From NCBI GenBank assembly GCA_947623455.1, contig OX392545.1, forward strand, positions 28,657,001 to 28,721,000: a DNA stretch of 64,000 nt, given 5' to 3'. Below are positions 35,695 through 45,932 of the stretch, in pieces. The stretch is from Mimachlamys varia (Eukaryota; Mollusca; Bivalvia; Pectinida; Pectinidae). The translations under genes and the position numbers were made by a program. Within the stretch, counting starts at the first letter, position 1. Every line of letters starts with the position of its first letter. A model generated the notes under the pieces. It was not told where the DNA came from, did no database searches, and saw nothing but the letters and a program-made list of their open reading frames with translations.

Positions 35695-37600
35695 TTGAAG
35701 GAAGCGTCATTATTTCATAATCTTGCATCTTAAGTAGATAAGGAAGCGTCATATGTCATAATCTTTTTCATCTAAATACTAAAAAGTGTTGTTTTTTCAG
35801 TAGAGACGGTAGCGTCGTATTCCCACATTCTTCAACAACAATACTCACAGAAAGTGTTATATTTTCACAGTCTTGTATCATTATTAGGAACAACAAGCGT
35901 TGTATAATTACATAGTATTTATCATAAGAAGAAACCGAAAGCTTCGTGCTCTCACAATATTTATCCTTATTACCGCGAGAAATGTCACAATTCTCACAGT
36001 CTTGTATCATCATAAGATATAGGAAGCGTCATATTTCCCACAATCTATGTGTAAAATATTAACAGAAATTGCTATAATCATTTCTAGGAACAGAAAGCGT
36101 CGTGTTCTTACAATCTTGTAGCATAAGTAGAAACGGAAAGCGTCGTGTTCTTTCAATTTTGTTTCTTTAGTAGAAACGGAAAGCGTCGTTATCTTTCAAT
36201 TTTGTTTCATTAGTAGAAACGGGAAGCGTCGTGTTCTTATAATCTTGTTTTATAAGTAGAAACAGAATGCATCGTGTTCCTACAATGTTGTTTAATTAGT
36301 AAAATCGGGAAGCGTCGTGTTCCTACAATCGTGTATCATTAGTAGAAACGGAAAGCGTCGTGTTCCTACAATCTTGTTTCATTAGTAGAAACGGAAAGCG
36401 TCGTGTTCCTACAATCTTGTTTCATTAGTAGAAACGGAAAGCGTCGTGTTCCTACAATCTTGTTTCATTAGTAAAAACGGAAAGCGTCGTGTTCTTTCAA
36501 TTTTGTTTCACTAGTAGAAACGGAAAGCGTCGTTATCTTTCAATCTTGTTTCATTAGTAGAAACGGGAAGCGTCGTGTTCTTATAATCTTGTTTTATAAG
36601 TAGAAACAGAATGCATCGTGTTCCTACAATGTTGTTTAATTAGTAAAATCGGGAGTCGTCGTGTTCCTATAATGTTGTTTAATTAGTAAAATCGGGAGTC
36701 GTCGTGTTCTTATAATCTTGTTTTATAAGTAGAAACAGAATGCATCGTGTTCCTACAATGTTGTTTAATTAGTAAAATCGGGAGTCGTCGTGTTCCTACA
36801 ACCTTGTTTCATTAGTAGAAACGGGAAGCGTCGTGTTCCTATAATCTTGTTTCATTTGTAGAAACGGGAAGCGTCGTGTTCCTACAATTTTGTTTCATTA
36901 GTAGAAACGGGAAGCGTCGTGTTCCTACAATTTTGTTTCATTAGTAGAAACGGGAAGCGTCGTGTTTCTACAATTTTGTTTCATTAGTAGAAACGGGAAG
37001 CGTCGTGTTCCTACAATCTTGTTTCATTAGTAGAAATGGGAAGCGTCGTGTTCCTACAATCGTGTATCATTAGTAGAAATGGGAAGCGTCGTGTTCCTAC
37101 AATCGTGTATCATTAGTAGAAATGGGAAGCGTCGTGTTCCTATAATCTTGTTTCATTTGTAGAAACGGGAAGCGTCGTGTTCCTACAATTTTGTTTCATT
37201 AGTAGAAACGGGAAGCGTCGTGTTTCTACAATTTTGTTTCATTAGTAGAAACGGGAAGCGTCGTGTTCCTACAATCTTGTTTCATTAGTAGAAATGGGAA
37301 GCGTCGTGTTCCTACAATCGTGTATCATTAGTAGAAATGGGAAGCGTCGTGTTCCTACAATCTTGTTTCATTAGTAGAAATGGGAAGCGTCGTGTTCCTA
37401 CAATCGTGTATCATTAGTAGATAATAATCACACAATATTTGTCCTCAATACTCAGAGATGACAGAGGGGTCAAATTCTCAGTCTTGTACGTCATTAGTAG
37501 AAACAGGAAGCGTCATATTCTCATAATCTTGTATCATTGAACGAAACATGAAGCGTCGTGATCCTACAATCTTTATCATGAATACTCGTGAGAAATCGCG
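35695..37600. repeat. 43-bp minisatellite downstream of the receptor stop
   Basis: Core 36080-37440, about 31 units of GAAACGGGAAGCGTCGTGTT plus CCTACAATCTTGTTTCATTAGTA, with decayed units on both flanks. A block carrying the CGTTATCTTT variant is repeated 344 bp apart (eight units; 36187 and 36531). It starts about 365 bases after the stop, so it may lie in the 3' UTR. Confidence 0.96.
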
Positions 37601-37904
37601 TATTCTCTATTTTCTGGGGAGTATTGTGATTAAATGCCTTAACAAATATTTAAGACACAGGTAGTAGATGTTCGAACGATGATTCGTGGTCTGCAGTCAC
37701 AGAAAGTGTCGTGTTGAATGAATATTTACACCGGGTTTTATCACTCGTGTACTTTTTAAATCTGGTTTTGGAAAACATATTATTGTTCTATAATCCTTAG
37801 AAAGAAATATACATTTCCACTTCATAGCTGTGTGTATTTATTTTAACCAACTTGAGCTGAATGGATTCGTCGACAGTTTGAGCCTGAAGACTAAGTATGA
37901 TCAA

Positions 37905-38345
37905 CTATGGAACGCAAAATCGATATATATTCAATTAATTACACATATCTTCAAAAAATTGAAGATAGGTAAAACTCAATAGTATTGAAGATGGGTTCAA
38001 TTGAATTAAAGATAAGTGCAATTGAATTAAAGATAGGTGCAACTGAATTGAATATAGGTTCAATTTAATCAGGATATGTTATATTGTACCTGGGTTCAAT
38101 TTCACTTGAATATAGGTACAATTCAATTAAAGATAGGTACAATTCAATTGAACATAAGTTCAATTCAATAGAACGTAGGTTCAATTGAATTGTACCTATC
38201 TTTAAATAAGAAAGAAAGTTAGAAATAATCTTCTACTGAATGGTACCAATCTTCAATTAATTCGAACCTCTATGTATCACAAATTAACTGTAGTGTACCA
38301 ATCTTTTATTATTTAAAGATAGATAAAATTAATTGATTATATGTT
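37905..38345. repeat. AT-rich 20-21 bp tandem repeat
   Basis: Degenerate units of CAATTGAATTAAAGATAGGT, with some inverted units (AATTGTACCTATCTTTAAAT). The region can fold on itself. Confidence 0.85.
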
Positions 38346-38879
38346 GATTTGGCGTTCCATAAATTACAGTTGGCGGTAACAGATGGGAGACTGGTCTGTA
38401 TAATACCATTGTCTATATCAGTCAAAGTACCAACAAGTGATATGTTATGCCGAATGCTATACTAGGCATATATGCCTTCTACATTGTTAGAATGGCAAGC
38501 TTTAGAATCAAATGCATGATGGTTACCTGTTGGACATCTCGTATTTAGAAGACCATTTTTAAAAAAGAACATATAAAGATGACGTAACACACACACACAA
38601 ACAAAAACATAAGAGGTTGGGTTTTATTTAGACCATTTCTGAGATAGAACATATATAAAGCTACAGAACATAAGAGGTTAGGTTTCTCAAATTATCTCTC
38701 TTGGTTTTATATAAAACAACACGCATACACATCCTTATATGCCATATTTATATACTAGCTTTACACCACAAACTTGTCCGATACACGAGTTGTCTCCCTT
38801 CGCAGTCACATTTCACTGGTATAATTATGGGTAAAGAAAAAAGAGATAATTGATAGGCAACCGTTAAACGAAGGTGAGA

Positions 38880-38985
38880 TTCTGGAGATTACAAGAATGA
38901 ATTACAGTAGAATAAGACCAGTTGTTCAGGAAGAGTAATCGTCTTCGACTACATCGACAACACCCGCCATGTAAATCAAGATAAT
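38880..38985 (-). mobile_element. Diverged Penelope-like 3' fragment
   Basis: AATAAGACCAGTTGTTCAGG and ACACCCGCCATGTAAATC match the family tail. Confidence 0.6.
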
Positions 38986-39553
38986 ATCTAAGGACCTGGG
39001 AGCTAAACCCATTCTTCTGGACTGCCTTATGGTCACTAATTAACAAATACTACATGGCACTGGGGGCAATATGGTAGGTTATGGACTGGTCAGTCACCCA
39101 AAAATATGAACATGGACCGAAGCGTAGAAGAAATATATTTTAGGATATTATATGATAGTGCATGCTTATTTAATTTCATCCAAACCGACAGTTGGACGTT
39201 TGATTTGTTCCTACAAAAACTCTGCCTTGTAATATACGTTGATGTTTATCTTATCTGATATATAGTCCGTTATCGTAGTGGTGTTTCGTTTCTCCTACAT
39301 GTAGCTTATGTCTCGCCTACCTTCACAATTTGCGCTGTTGGCAGGGTCAGAGAAGATAACTTTTATCAAGTACGGTTTAGATAGCTATATGAATAAATAA
39401 TCCAGAGAATAGCTATCTATTATCGACATTTGTGAAGAGAGAATATTTGCTCGGGTATGACCCGGTGATCAAAACGTTTCGTGACAATATAATTTGTTTG
39501 ACGTATTTTGAACATAGTCGTATATTTAAGAGAATTAACTTTCTATTTTGTTT

Positions 39554-39647
39554 AGGTTTTCGGGTGATAACTATTATTGAATACGGGTAAATGCAATGGT
39601 TATGTATAATTTACCCGTTTTCCGTTGTGGTTATCTCCCGATAACCT
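39554..39647. repeat. Palindromic foldback element, 94 bp
   Basis: Outer arms AGGTTTTCGGGTGATAAC and the complement of AGGTTATCGGGAGATAAC; inner arms ACGGGTAAAT and ATTTACCCGT. Confidence 0.7.
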
Positions 39648-40995
39648 AGAAAAAATAAAAAGTTTATCCTTATATTTACAGTACCTTTCTGTGAAAGGTT
39701 TGTAGCGATTTTGTCCATCATAGTCCTATCTTCGGACAAAGATTTAATTTCAAAACTAATAAACATGAGAATGGTTCAATCAATGTAACAGCATGGAATT
39801 TGTATATATCGTTGTTAGCTCAGCCCACGTTTACGGTTGGTGACGTCACACACTTGTGTTTCAAACTGGCGGATTTGCATAGTTCCGCCCACATGTATTG
39901 GTATCGACGTCATGGACATTTGGCACATGTTTGAGTACAGTTATGCGGTGATAATGATAGTTTGTGGAACAATGGTTATCGAGTGAATTTCAGTGTAGAC
40001 TAAATATTTTGTCATATGCGCCTTTATATAACGCTGTAATTGGCTATCATTCCATCATAAATTAGGGTCGACCTATTTACTCTTTAGCGGGTATCTATAT
40101 TAAACTGTAATTCGGTATGTAATTTGATGATGAATAGATACGGGTAAAGATTTGCTTGGTGAAGGTGAAGGTGAAGATAAATAATAACAAATCGACACAC
40201 AGGTAGATGCTTAAAAACGACTTGCCTATTATGTGCACTTAATCGCGCATTCACTTGTGGGTTTAACATTACTAGTAGAAGTATTATGGTTTGGGTGAGT
40301 TGGTTTAAATTGTTTGTTCGTCCTATTATCCTCAATATTAAGGGATAACGCTCACCTTCGCTCTCTATATCCCTGGAATAACAAAACTAATAATCACATT
40401 GGCAAACCTGAAGGCATGCTCAGATACAAAAAGCTGACCAATCGCTAGGCTGCATGACTGTCCATTGAAGAAGGCGCATACAAAGGAGCTGCAATCGACT
40501 TCAAAGCCTGTCAATTTTCACTGTTATGTGACCACGAGATTCTTTTGATGTACATCAAAATGTCGGACCAGTCTTCATGTCTAACCAGCTAGGATAGTCT
40601 TCATTTATTTTCAAGGGGTATAGAGAACGAAGGTGTGGGTAACCCCGGTGTATGCGATATGGATGCAGTGTCATTTGACTCGTTTCCATAGTTGTGAAAT
40701 CTTTATTGGAATATGTTTATCCTCGTTCTCGGCTTTTAGTTATCACTGGACGTCAGCCTCTTTCAATATCAATACCTAATGTATAAAATGTCAGTGTAAA
40801 CAACATTTGTGGTTTACGATTCACTGTGTGTTGATGTTGAGATTCCTTTAAGTCATCGATATAGTCTGCTGTGTTTGTTTTGATCATGATTTCAAAACCA
40901 TCAAACTTATATCGCCTCTAAGGTTTGGATTAGCACTAATGTTGTCAACAAATATAACGTACGATTTGTGGTAAACACCAATCTCGTCACAATCA

Positions 40996-41189
40996 GGGCC
41001 CAGTCGTTCAAAAGGTGATTGGCGTAATCAGTGATTAGCGCAAATGTTGATTATCCTGTAACGTCAAAATGAAACAGCTAATAGTGTCAATTTTCATGCC
41101 AAGATATGGGACCGTACCTTGTATATTGACAGAATTATAAAAGTTTGAAAATTCTTTAAATAATGATTAAACTTTTTAACAACTGGGCC
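40996..41189. mobile_element. MITE with GGGCCCAGT termini
   Basis: GGGCCCAGTCGTTCAAAAGG on the left; the complement of TGGCCCAGTTGTTAAAAAG on the right. A second, degraded copy lies at 9130-9312. Confidence 0.72.
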
Positions 41190-41267
41190 AAGGTAGGTAT
41201 GAACACACGTTATCTTCTCTTTCTTTGAACCTGATTGAATTATGGCGTCATCAATGGTTTTCACTTA

Positions 41268-41560
41268 TCAATAAATGCGATTTTTCAAAAATTGCAGGTT
41301 TTCGTAATAAGTTAAGTTTAAGTCAGCGTTTTCGTTGTAATAGCCATCTCTTGTTCGATTATGAATTAACTCCTCCATGCAATCGAATGTAAAAGGCTGA
41401 TAATCAATGTGAAACTTATTTGCAAATAATTCCTTTCTTCGAGAGAGTATAGGTAAGTCACCGATTCCAAATATGCAAATTCCTCGGACTTTTTTTCCAG
41501 CACAGGGTTGCGTCCCCCAATTTTTGTATCTCGAGTTCATTATATACGATTCCACGTAAC
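41268..41560 (-). CDS. GT14-like gene exon 3 with stop
   Basis: Acceptor ATCGTTTCAG, phase 1 in; GYVESYIMNS...GICIFGIGDL...ELFANKFHID, the C-terminal end of the Branch domain, ending in TGA at 41270-41268. Confidence 0.88.
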
Positions 41561-44500
41561 CTGAAACGATTTAATTGAGACATGAAAGATGTGTTATTGT
41601 AAGGTTTTGAACATCTGTGAAAAAACAATATAATGAATACCAAAAAGTAATCAAAACCACAAAATCAGAGAATGCCAAAGCGTCAACAAAACCATAATCC
41701 GAACTCAAAATCGATTAAACTAGAGGCAAATTAGGAACAAAAGAAAGAAGATGTACACGGAGACTATCGTAAAAAAACACAAGAGAATAAGACCAGGTTT
41801 TTCGGAAGAGTAAGCGTCTTCTGTTTCATCGACGACACCCGCCATGTAAATCTTTGTCACATCCAAGTAAACAACAAGTTCTTAAAATGAGAAACGAGTA
41901 TCAATAGAATGCGTTAAGGCTTTCTTAAATTATTTAGGTTTTACCTACATGTATAAAAACGATCATTGGGTTTATTCTGTTCTCAGAGTTGTAGCAATTG
42001 CAGTTTAAGCTGTAATATATATCTGTAACATTTGTACCAAAAAGTCGATATTTTCATTTAGCGTTTTCAAGGTCCTCTCTAATGTCGACTATAAGATGTC
42101 TTACCCACCCTGACAAGTAACACCAGTGTTGTTGAAACAGATATCCAAGAAGGGGGGCATTTTTTCAATCTTAAAAATCGAAAAAAGAATACCCATAATA
42201 CATCTGCAAGTGTATATGTCAATAGATATTCCCCCCTGTTGGTCGTTTCGCGATTAAAGTTAAATTCAAAATGTATTTTCCAAGCTTATAATTTGGTCTA
42301 CACTTGATATTATATTGATTCTTATATCTTTACGTCTATTTATATAATCAGTGATAATGGCAAAATAGATAATTATCCTTGGTAAATATTTTTTAGATGG
42401 GTGTTCCATATTTTTGGTTTATTCATGTCAATATGCGGATAATTCAGTGAATCCTGGTCCAGAGCTCGAACTCCGGTCAGACACAATCGCCTGTTTACAC
42501 TAGCACATCTTTACTTCAACATCCTCGCTGAATTGGTTTTACCTAATTCTGTGTGTTTATCGTCATACATGTTGTTACTTTATCAACTTATTCGGTTCCC
42601 GTGTAAATCTTTCCTTTGTTAATACCGTGCCCCCATTTTAATAGATTTGGAGTTCGGATTACGGTTTTGTTGCCGTTTCGGTATTCTCTGATTTCTCTCT
42701 GAACTCTATACACAACAAATACTATTAGTATTGTTACTACAATATGCATGTGTTCTTAAGTATACAATAGTACATAGATTACAATTACTTACCGTTAGCA
42801 GATCCAGGGATTCCTAGATGAGCGTTGTGGTTCAACGACGCAAAATACGTTTCGTCTGGAACAGATGTGTTTTTGCACCAGTTCAAAAACTCGTGTGCAG
42901 TTTGATTATGAAGTATATAATCTACAAAGTGTCTGTTCACGGTGATATGGACAGCCCCTTTCCCCGGGATAATACCAGCAGGGGGCGCTCCTGCATTTGC
43001 CCATCGCCGTGTATTAGCCCTGAAAGGTAGACAAAAACAGTTAATGTCAACAATACTGCAATGATTATAAAAAAATATCTGATATTGTTTTTTGTGGGCT
43101 GCCATTCGTCATGCTTCATTCATTTATTTATTCATTCATTCATTCATTCCTTCATTTCCTTTTTTCATCCATTAATTCCTTTCATTAAATTAGTATCCAT
43201 CCATTATGTATCTTTAAATACATTATACAGCTGTATGATGTAGTTTAATTCATTGTTCGACATATTGTATTTATTACTGAATTTAAAAGGTGCAACATAG
43301 GTTTGTGCTAGGTCATTTTTCCGGTATTAGTCATTGTTTGTGTTGAGCATTGTATATTAAATCAATGCTGATTTGTCTAAACAGCAGCGCAAAATAAAAT
43401 GCGACATTACCCTTCAATAAAGAAAATCCGCACGAGAGGTTAATATTGAAATCCAAAAAACCCGCCGCGAGCCTCGCAGGTTAATAATTGAATCCAAAAC
43501 ACCTATTGTGGAATATTTACCAATCAGACGTGAGTAAAAAATTACTCCGTATAGTGTAAATATGGCAGACGACAGAGACGCTGCACCTGGATTATTATAA
43601 ACAAATAAGATCCGGAATTTTTTACTGAGGAGGATGTAGCGAGGCTATTAAACGAAAATGATGCCAAGAATACTGGAATAGCAACAGAAACTTCACTACT
43701 GTCCTCTGCTGATTTGAGGCAGAAAGGGCACGGAAACGGACTTCCGACATATGTCGGTAAACGATCAGGCTGAAATTCTGAGGAAGGTTTAGATCTACCT
43801 CGAAATCCGAAAGAATAATGCAAAAAGATATTAATGGAGACAAATATCATATAATAAAACAGTATTGACCTTTTTTAGGTGGGAACAACTCAAACAACAG
43901 TTCCAGTGTGATGTGAAAAAATGACCCAGGTGGAAATCTAAAATCTACGGCGGGACCCTTTATCACGGGGCGAATAACAGAAATATCGAGTGGGGCCATT
44001 TTTCTACAGATGGCCGTGTAAGATTTCTACTGTGAGATAACGACCCGGGTAACTTTCACCACGAAGAATAATGGCCCCCGTTAGTTTTTTGATGCCATGT
44101 CACTTTCTCACGTTACACTTACAAAACCTTATATTTTCACTGAAATAATCTTATATGTTCACCGCAAAATCTTATATTTTCACTGTTCATCACTGTAGTG
44201 AAAATATAAGTTTTATAAGTTTGATAATTTCCTACATTTCACAGGCACAAATGTAATAAATGCTAATATCTATAAAACAAGTGGAACCTTTTATGATAAT
44301 ATATATATAGCAAGGGCTACATTCTATGATAATATCTATAAAACAATGGACACTTTTTATGATAATATCCATAAAACAATGGATACATTTTGTAAATGAT
44401 AAAATATATAAACACAATGGAAACATTATATGATAATATCTATAAAACGAAGGATAACTTCTATATCATATATAAACAAGTGATACCTTTTATGGTAATA

Positions 44501-45932
44501 CCCATAATGCAAGGGAAACCTTATATGAAAATATCTATAAAAAATGGATACCTTTTATGATAATATCTATGGGACAAGGTAGGATTTTTATATTATGTAT
44601 AAAAACATGGGGTGTCTTTTATGATAATATCCATAAAGCAAGGGGCAAACTTATATAATAATATCTATAAAACTAGGTAACCTTTTATGATAATATCTAA
44701 AAAGCAAGGGATACCTTATATGACTTATAGGATAATATCTATAAAAAATGTATACCTTTTATGATAATATCTATAAAACAAGGTAACCTGTTATGATAAT
44801 ATCTATAAGACAATGTATCATTTTTATATTATATATAAAAAAGGGGTACCTTTTATGATAATATCCATAAAACAAGGGAAAACTTATATAATGATATCTA
44901 TAAAACGAGGTAACCTTTCAGGATAATATCTATAAAACAATGGACACTTTTTATGATAATATCTATAAAACAAGGGAAACCTTTTATGGTAATATCTATC
45001 AAAAAGGGAAACCTTATAATATTATGTCTATAAAACAAGGGAAACTTTTTATGATAATATCTATAAAACAAGGGATACCTTATATGATAATATCTATAAA
45101 ACAAGGGATACCTTTTAAGTGTACCACCCACGTCGTTGGTGCCGTTGTATATTTTCAATATTTTGACGAGTTCAGCGTTGGTCCGTAGTGGAAACTCCTG
45201 TCCTGTTAGGTTGATGAAGTATTTCCATGATTTATATTTCCACAGCTCTTCCATACACACAATTTCTGGCTCCAGAACTGTAAATCTCCCCCATTTTACA
45301 CTCACAGATCGTTTTGTTATGAACACATTATCAAAACAATCAGCAATCTTTGATAATGTTTTTCGGAAAGTCTCTTCAGTTTTTAAATCTATATGTATGC
45401 AGTAAACATTCTGTGGCCTGTATATTGCCCTGAGCAGACGTTCGACTTGCATTAAATCTTTGTATACTAACATACTGTACGCCAAAGGAAACTCCTCTTC
45501 CTCCCATGTTAAGGGACTAGTGACGTAATTTTGTTTAAATCTTGTACAGTTTTGAACCTGTTCCTGATAATACAGGGACGGTATTATATCAAACGTATTT
45601 TGGAATGACATTGCACGTTTTTGTTCTGTTGTATTGCCAGCGAAAAGCAGCGGACAACTAATTGGCAGGACACGTTCCCTTGACAGGTCAGGGAATACAA
45701 AACGCTCTTGGTTAATATCATGCGCCTGACTGGTTTCCTCTCGAGGTATTTCATGACTTACGGATTTAGTATTCCCCATCCACGACAACAGCAGTCCGTG
45801 CTTGGAGCAGACGGTTGATGGACACAGGCTATTGGCTCTGATCCATGATTCTATGTTGAGGAATTGTAGCGATATCAGGGCAATAGCCATCATAAGTACG
45901 ACAACACATAAGCGTTTGATTTTAGGCATCAT
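41268..45932 (-). CDS. Core-2/I-branching beta-1,6-N-acetylglucosaminyltransferase-like (GT14, 446 aa)
   Basis: Three exons on the minus strand: 45932-45112, 43019-42793 and 41560-41268 (1341 nt), all GT-AG with matching phases (2, then 1). Type II Golgi topology: short basic tail (PKIKR), membrane anchor about residues 8-25, stem, then the GT14 Branch domain. Family blocks: PLAYSMLVYKDLMQVERLLR, YCIHIDLK, VKWGRFTVLEPEI, YFINLTGQEFPLRTNAEL, SVPDETYFASL (with the Glu at the catalytic-base position in mammalian C2GnT) and FGIGDLPILS. Length is close to vertebrate family members (about 430-440 aa). Known family role: adds GlcNAc in beta-1,6 linkage to O-glycans or poly-LacNAc; the acceptor here is unknown. 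The start could be either of two adjacent ATGs. Reading straight through exon 1 runs into a 33-bp array and looks truncated, but the splice sites restore the domain. Confidence 0.88.
41660..41905 (-). mobile_element. Penelope-like 3' fragment
   Basis: GCCAAAGCGTCAACAAAACC to AATGAGAAACGAGTATCA. Lies in intron 2 of the glycosyltransferase gene. Confidence 0.8.
42585..42705 (+). mobile_element. Penelope-like 3' fragment
   Basis: CCTTTGTTAATACCGTGCCC, AGATTTGGAGTTCGGATTAC and TTTCGGTATTCTCTGATTTC in plus orientation. Confidence 0.75.
42793..43019 (-). CDS. GT14-like gene exon 2
   Basis: Acceptor TACCTTTCAG, phase 2 in; donor GTAAGT, phase 1 out. Encodes GKGAVHITVNRHFVDYILHN and the VPDETYFASL block. 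Confidence 0.88.
43120..43165. repeat. ATTC tetranucleotide microsatellite
   Basis: ATTCATTCATTCATTCCTTC-type repeat in intron 1 of the glycosyltransferase gene. Confidence 0.85.
43555..43835 (+). pseudogene. Possible decayed coding fragment
   Basis: AAATATGGCAGACGACAGAG looks like a start (MADDRDAAPG) but hits a stop. A second frame gives TEEDVARLLNENDAKNTGIA and TSLLSSADLRQKG before another stop. The style recalls N-terminal segments of Crypton-like recombinase proteins, but I do not recognise it firmly. Confidence 0.3.
44171..44210. repeat. Perfect hairpin, 14-bp stem
   Basis: CTTATATTTTCACT and AGTGAAAATATAAG around a 12-nt loop. A related direct copy lies just upstream (44125-44160). 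Confidence 0.7.
44250..45115 (-). repeat. 33-34 bp tandem array starting at the GT14-like exon 1 donor
   Basis: On the minus strand the units read AAAAGGTATCCCTTGTTTTA plus TAGATATTATCAT. The array begins within the last bases of exon 1, and the first unit contains the true donor (AAAAG then GTATCC at 45111-45110). About 25 units; variants carry GGTTTCCC, GGTTACC or AGTTTCCC. This array causes the spurious RYPLFYRYYH-type open frame. Confidence 0.93.
45112..45932 (-). CDS. GT14-like gene exon 1: anchor, stem and first half of Branch domain
   Basis: ATG at 45932-45930 followed by a second ATG. 273 codons plus two bases, ending GTNDVGGTLK before the GTATCC donor. Confidence 0.88.

Larger units (their letters stand above)
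38346..40995. other. Intergenic region between convergent genes
   Basis: Holds a Penelope-like fragment (38880-38985) and a palindromic element (39554-39647). TTTATT motifs at about 40608-40613 and 40702-40707 could act as minus-strand AATAAA signals for the glycosyltransferase. No other gene was seen. Confidence 0.45.

Noticed and set aside
44898..45111. C-terminal repeat extension (RYPLFYRYYH type) of the glycosyltransferase
   Set aside because: A GTATCC donor at 45111 and downstream exons 2 and 3 in phase restore the normal GT14 domain; the extension is intronic.
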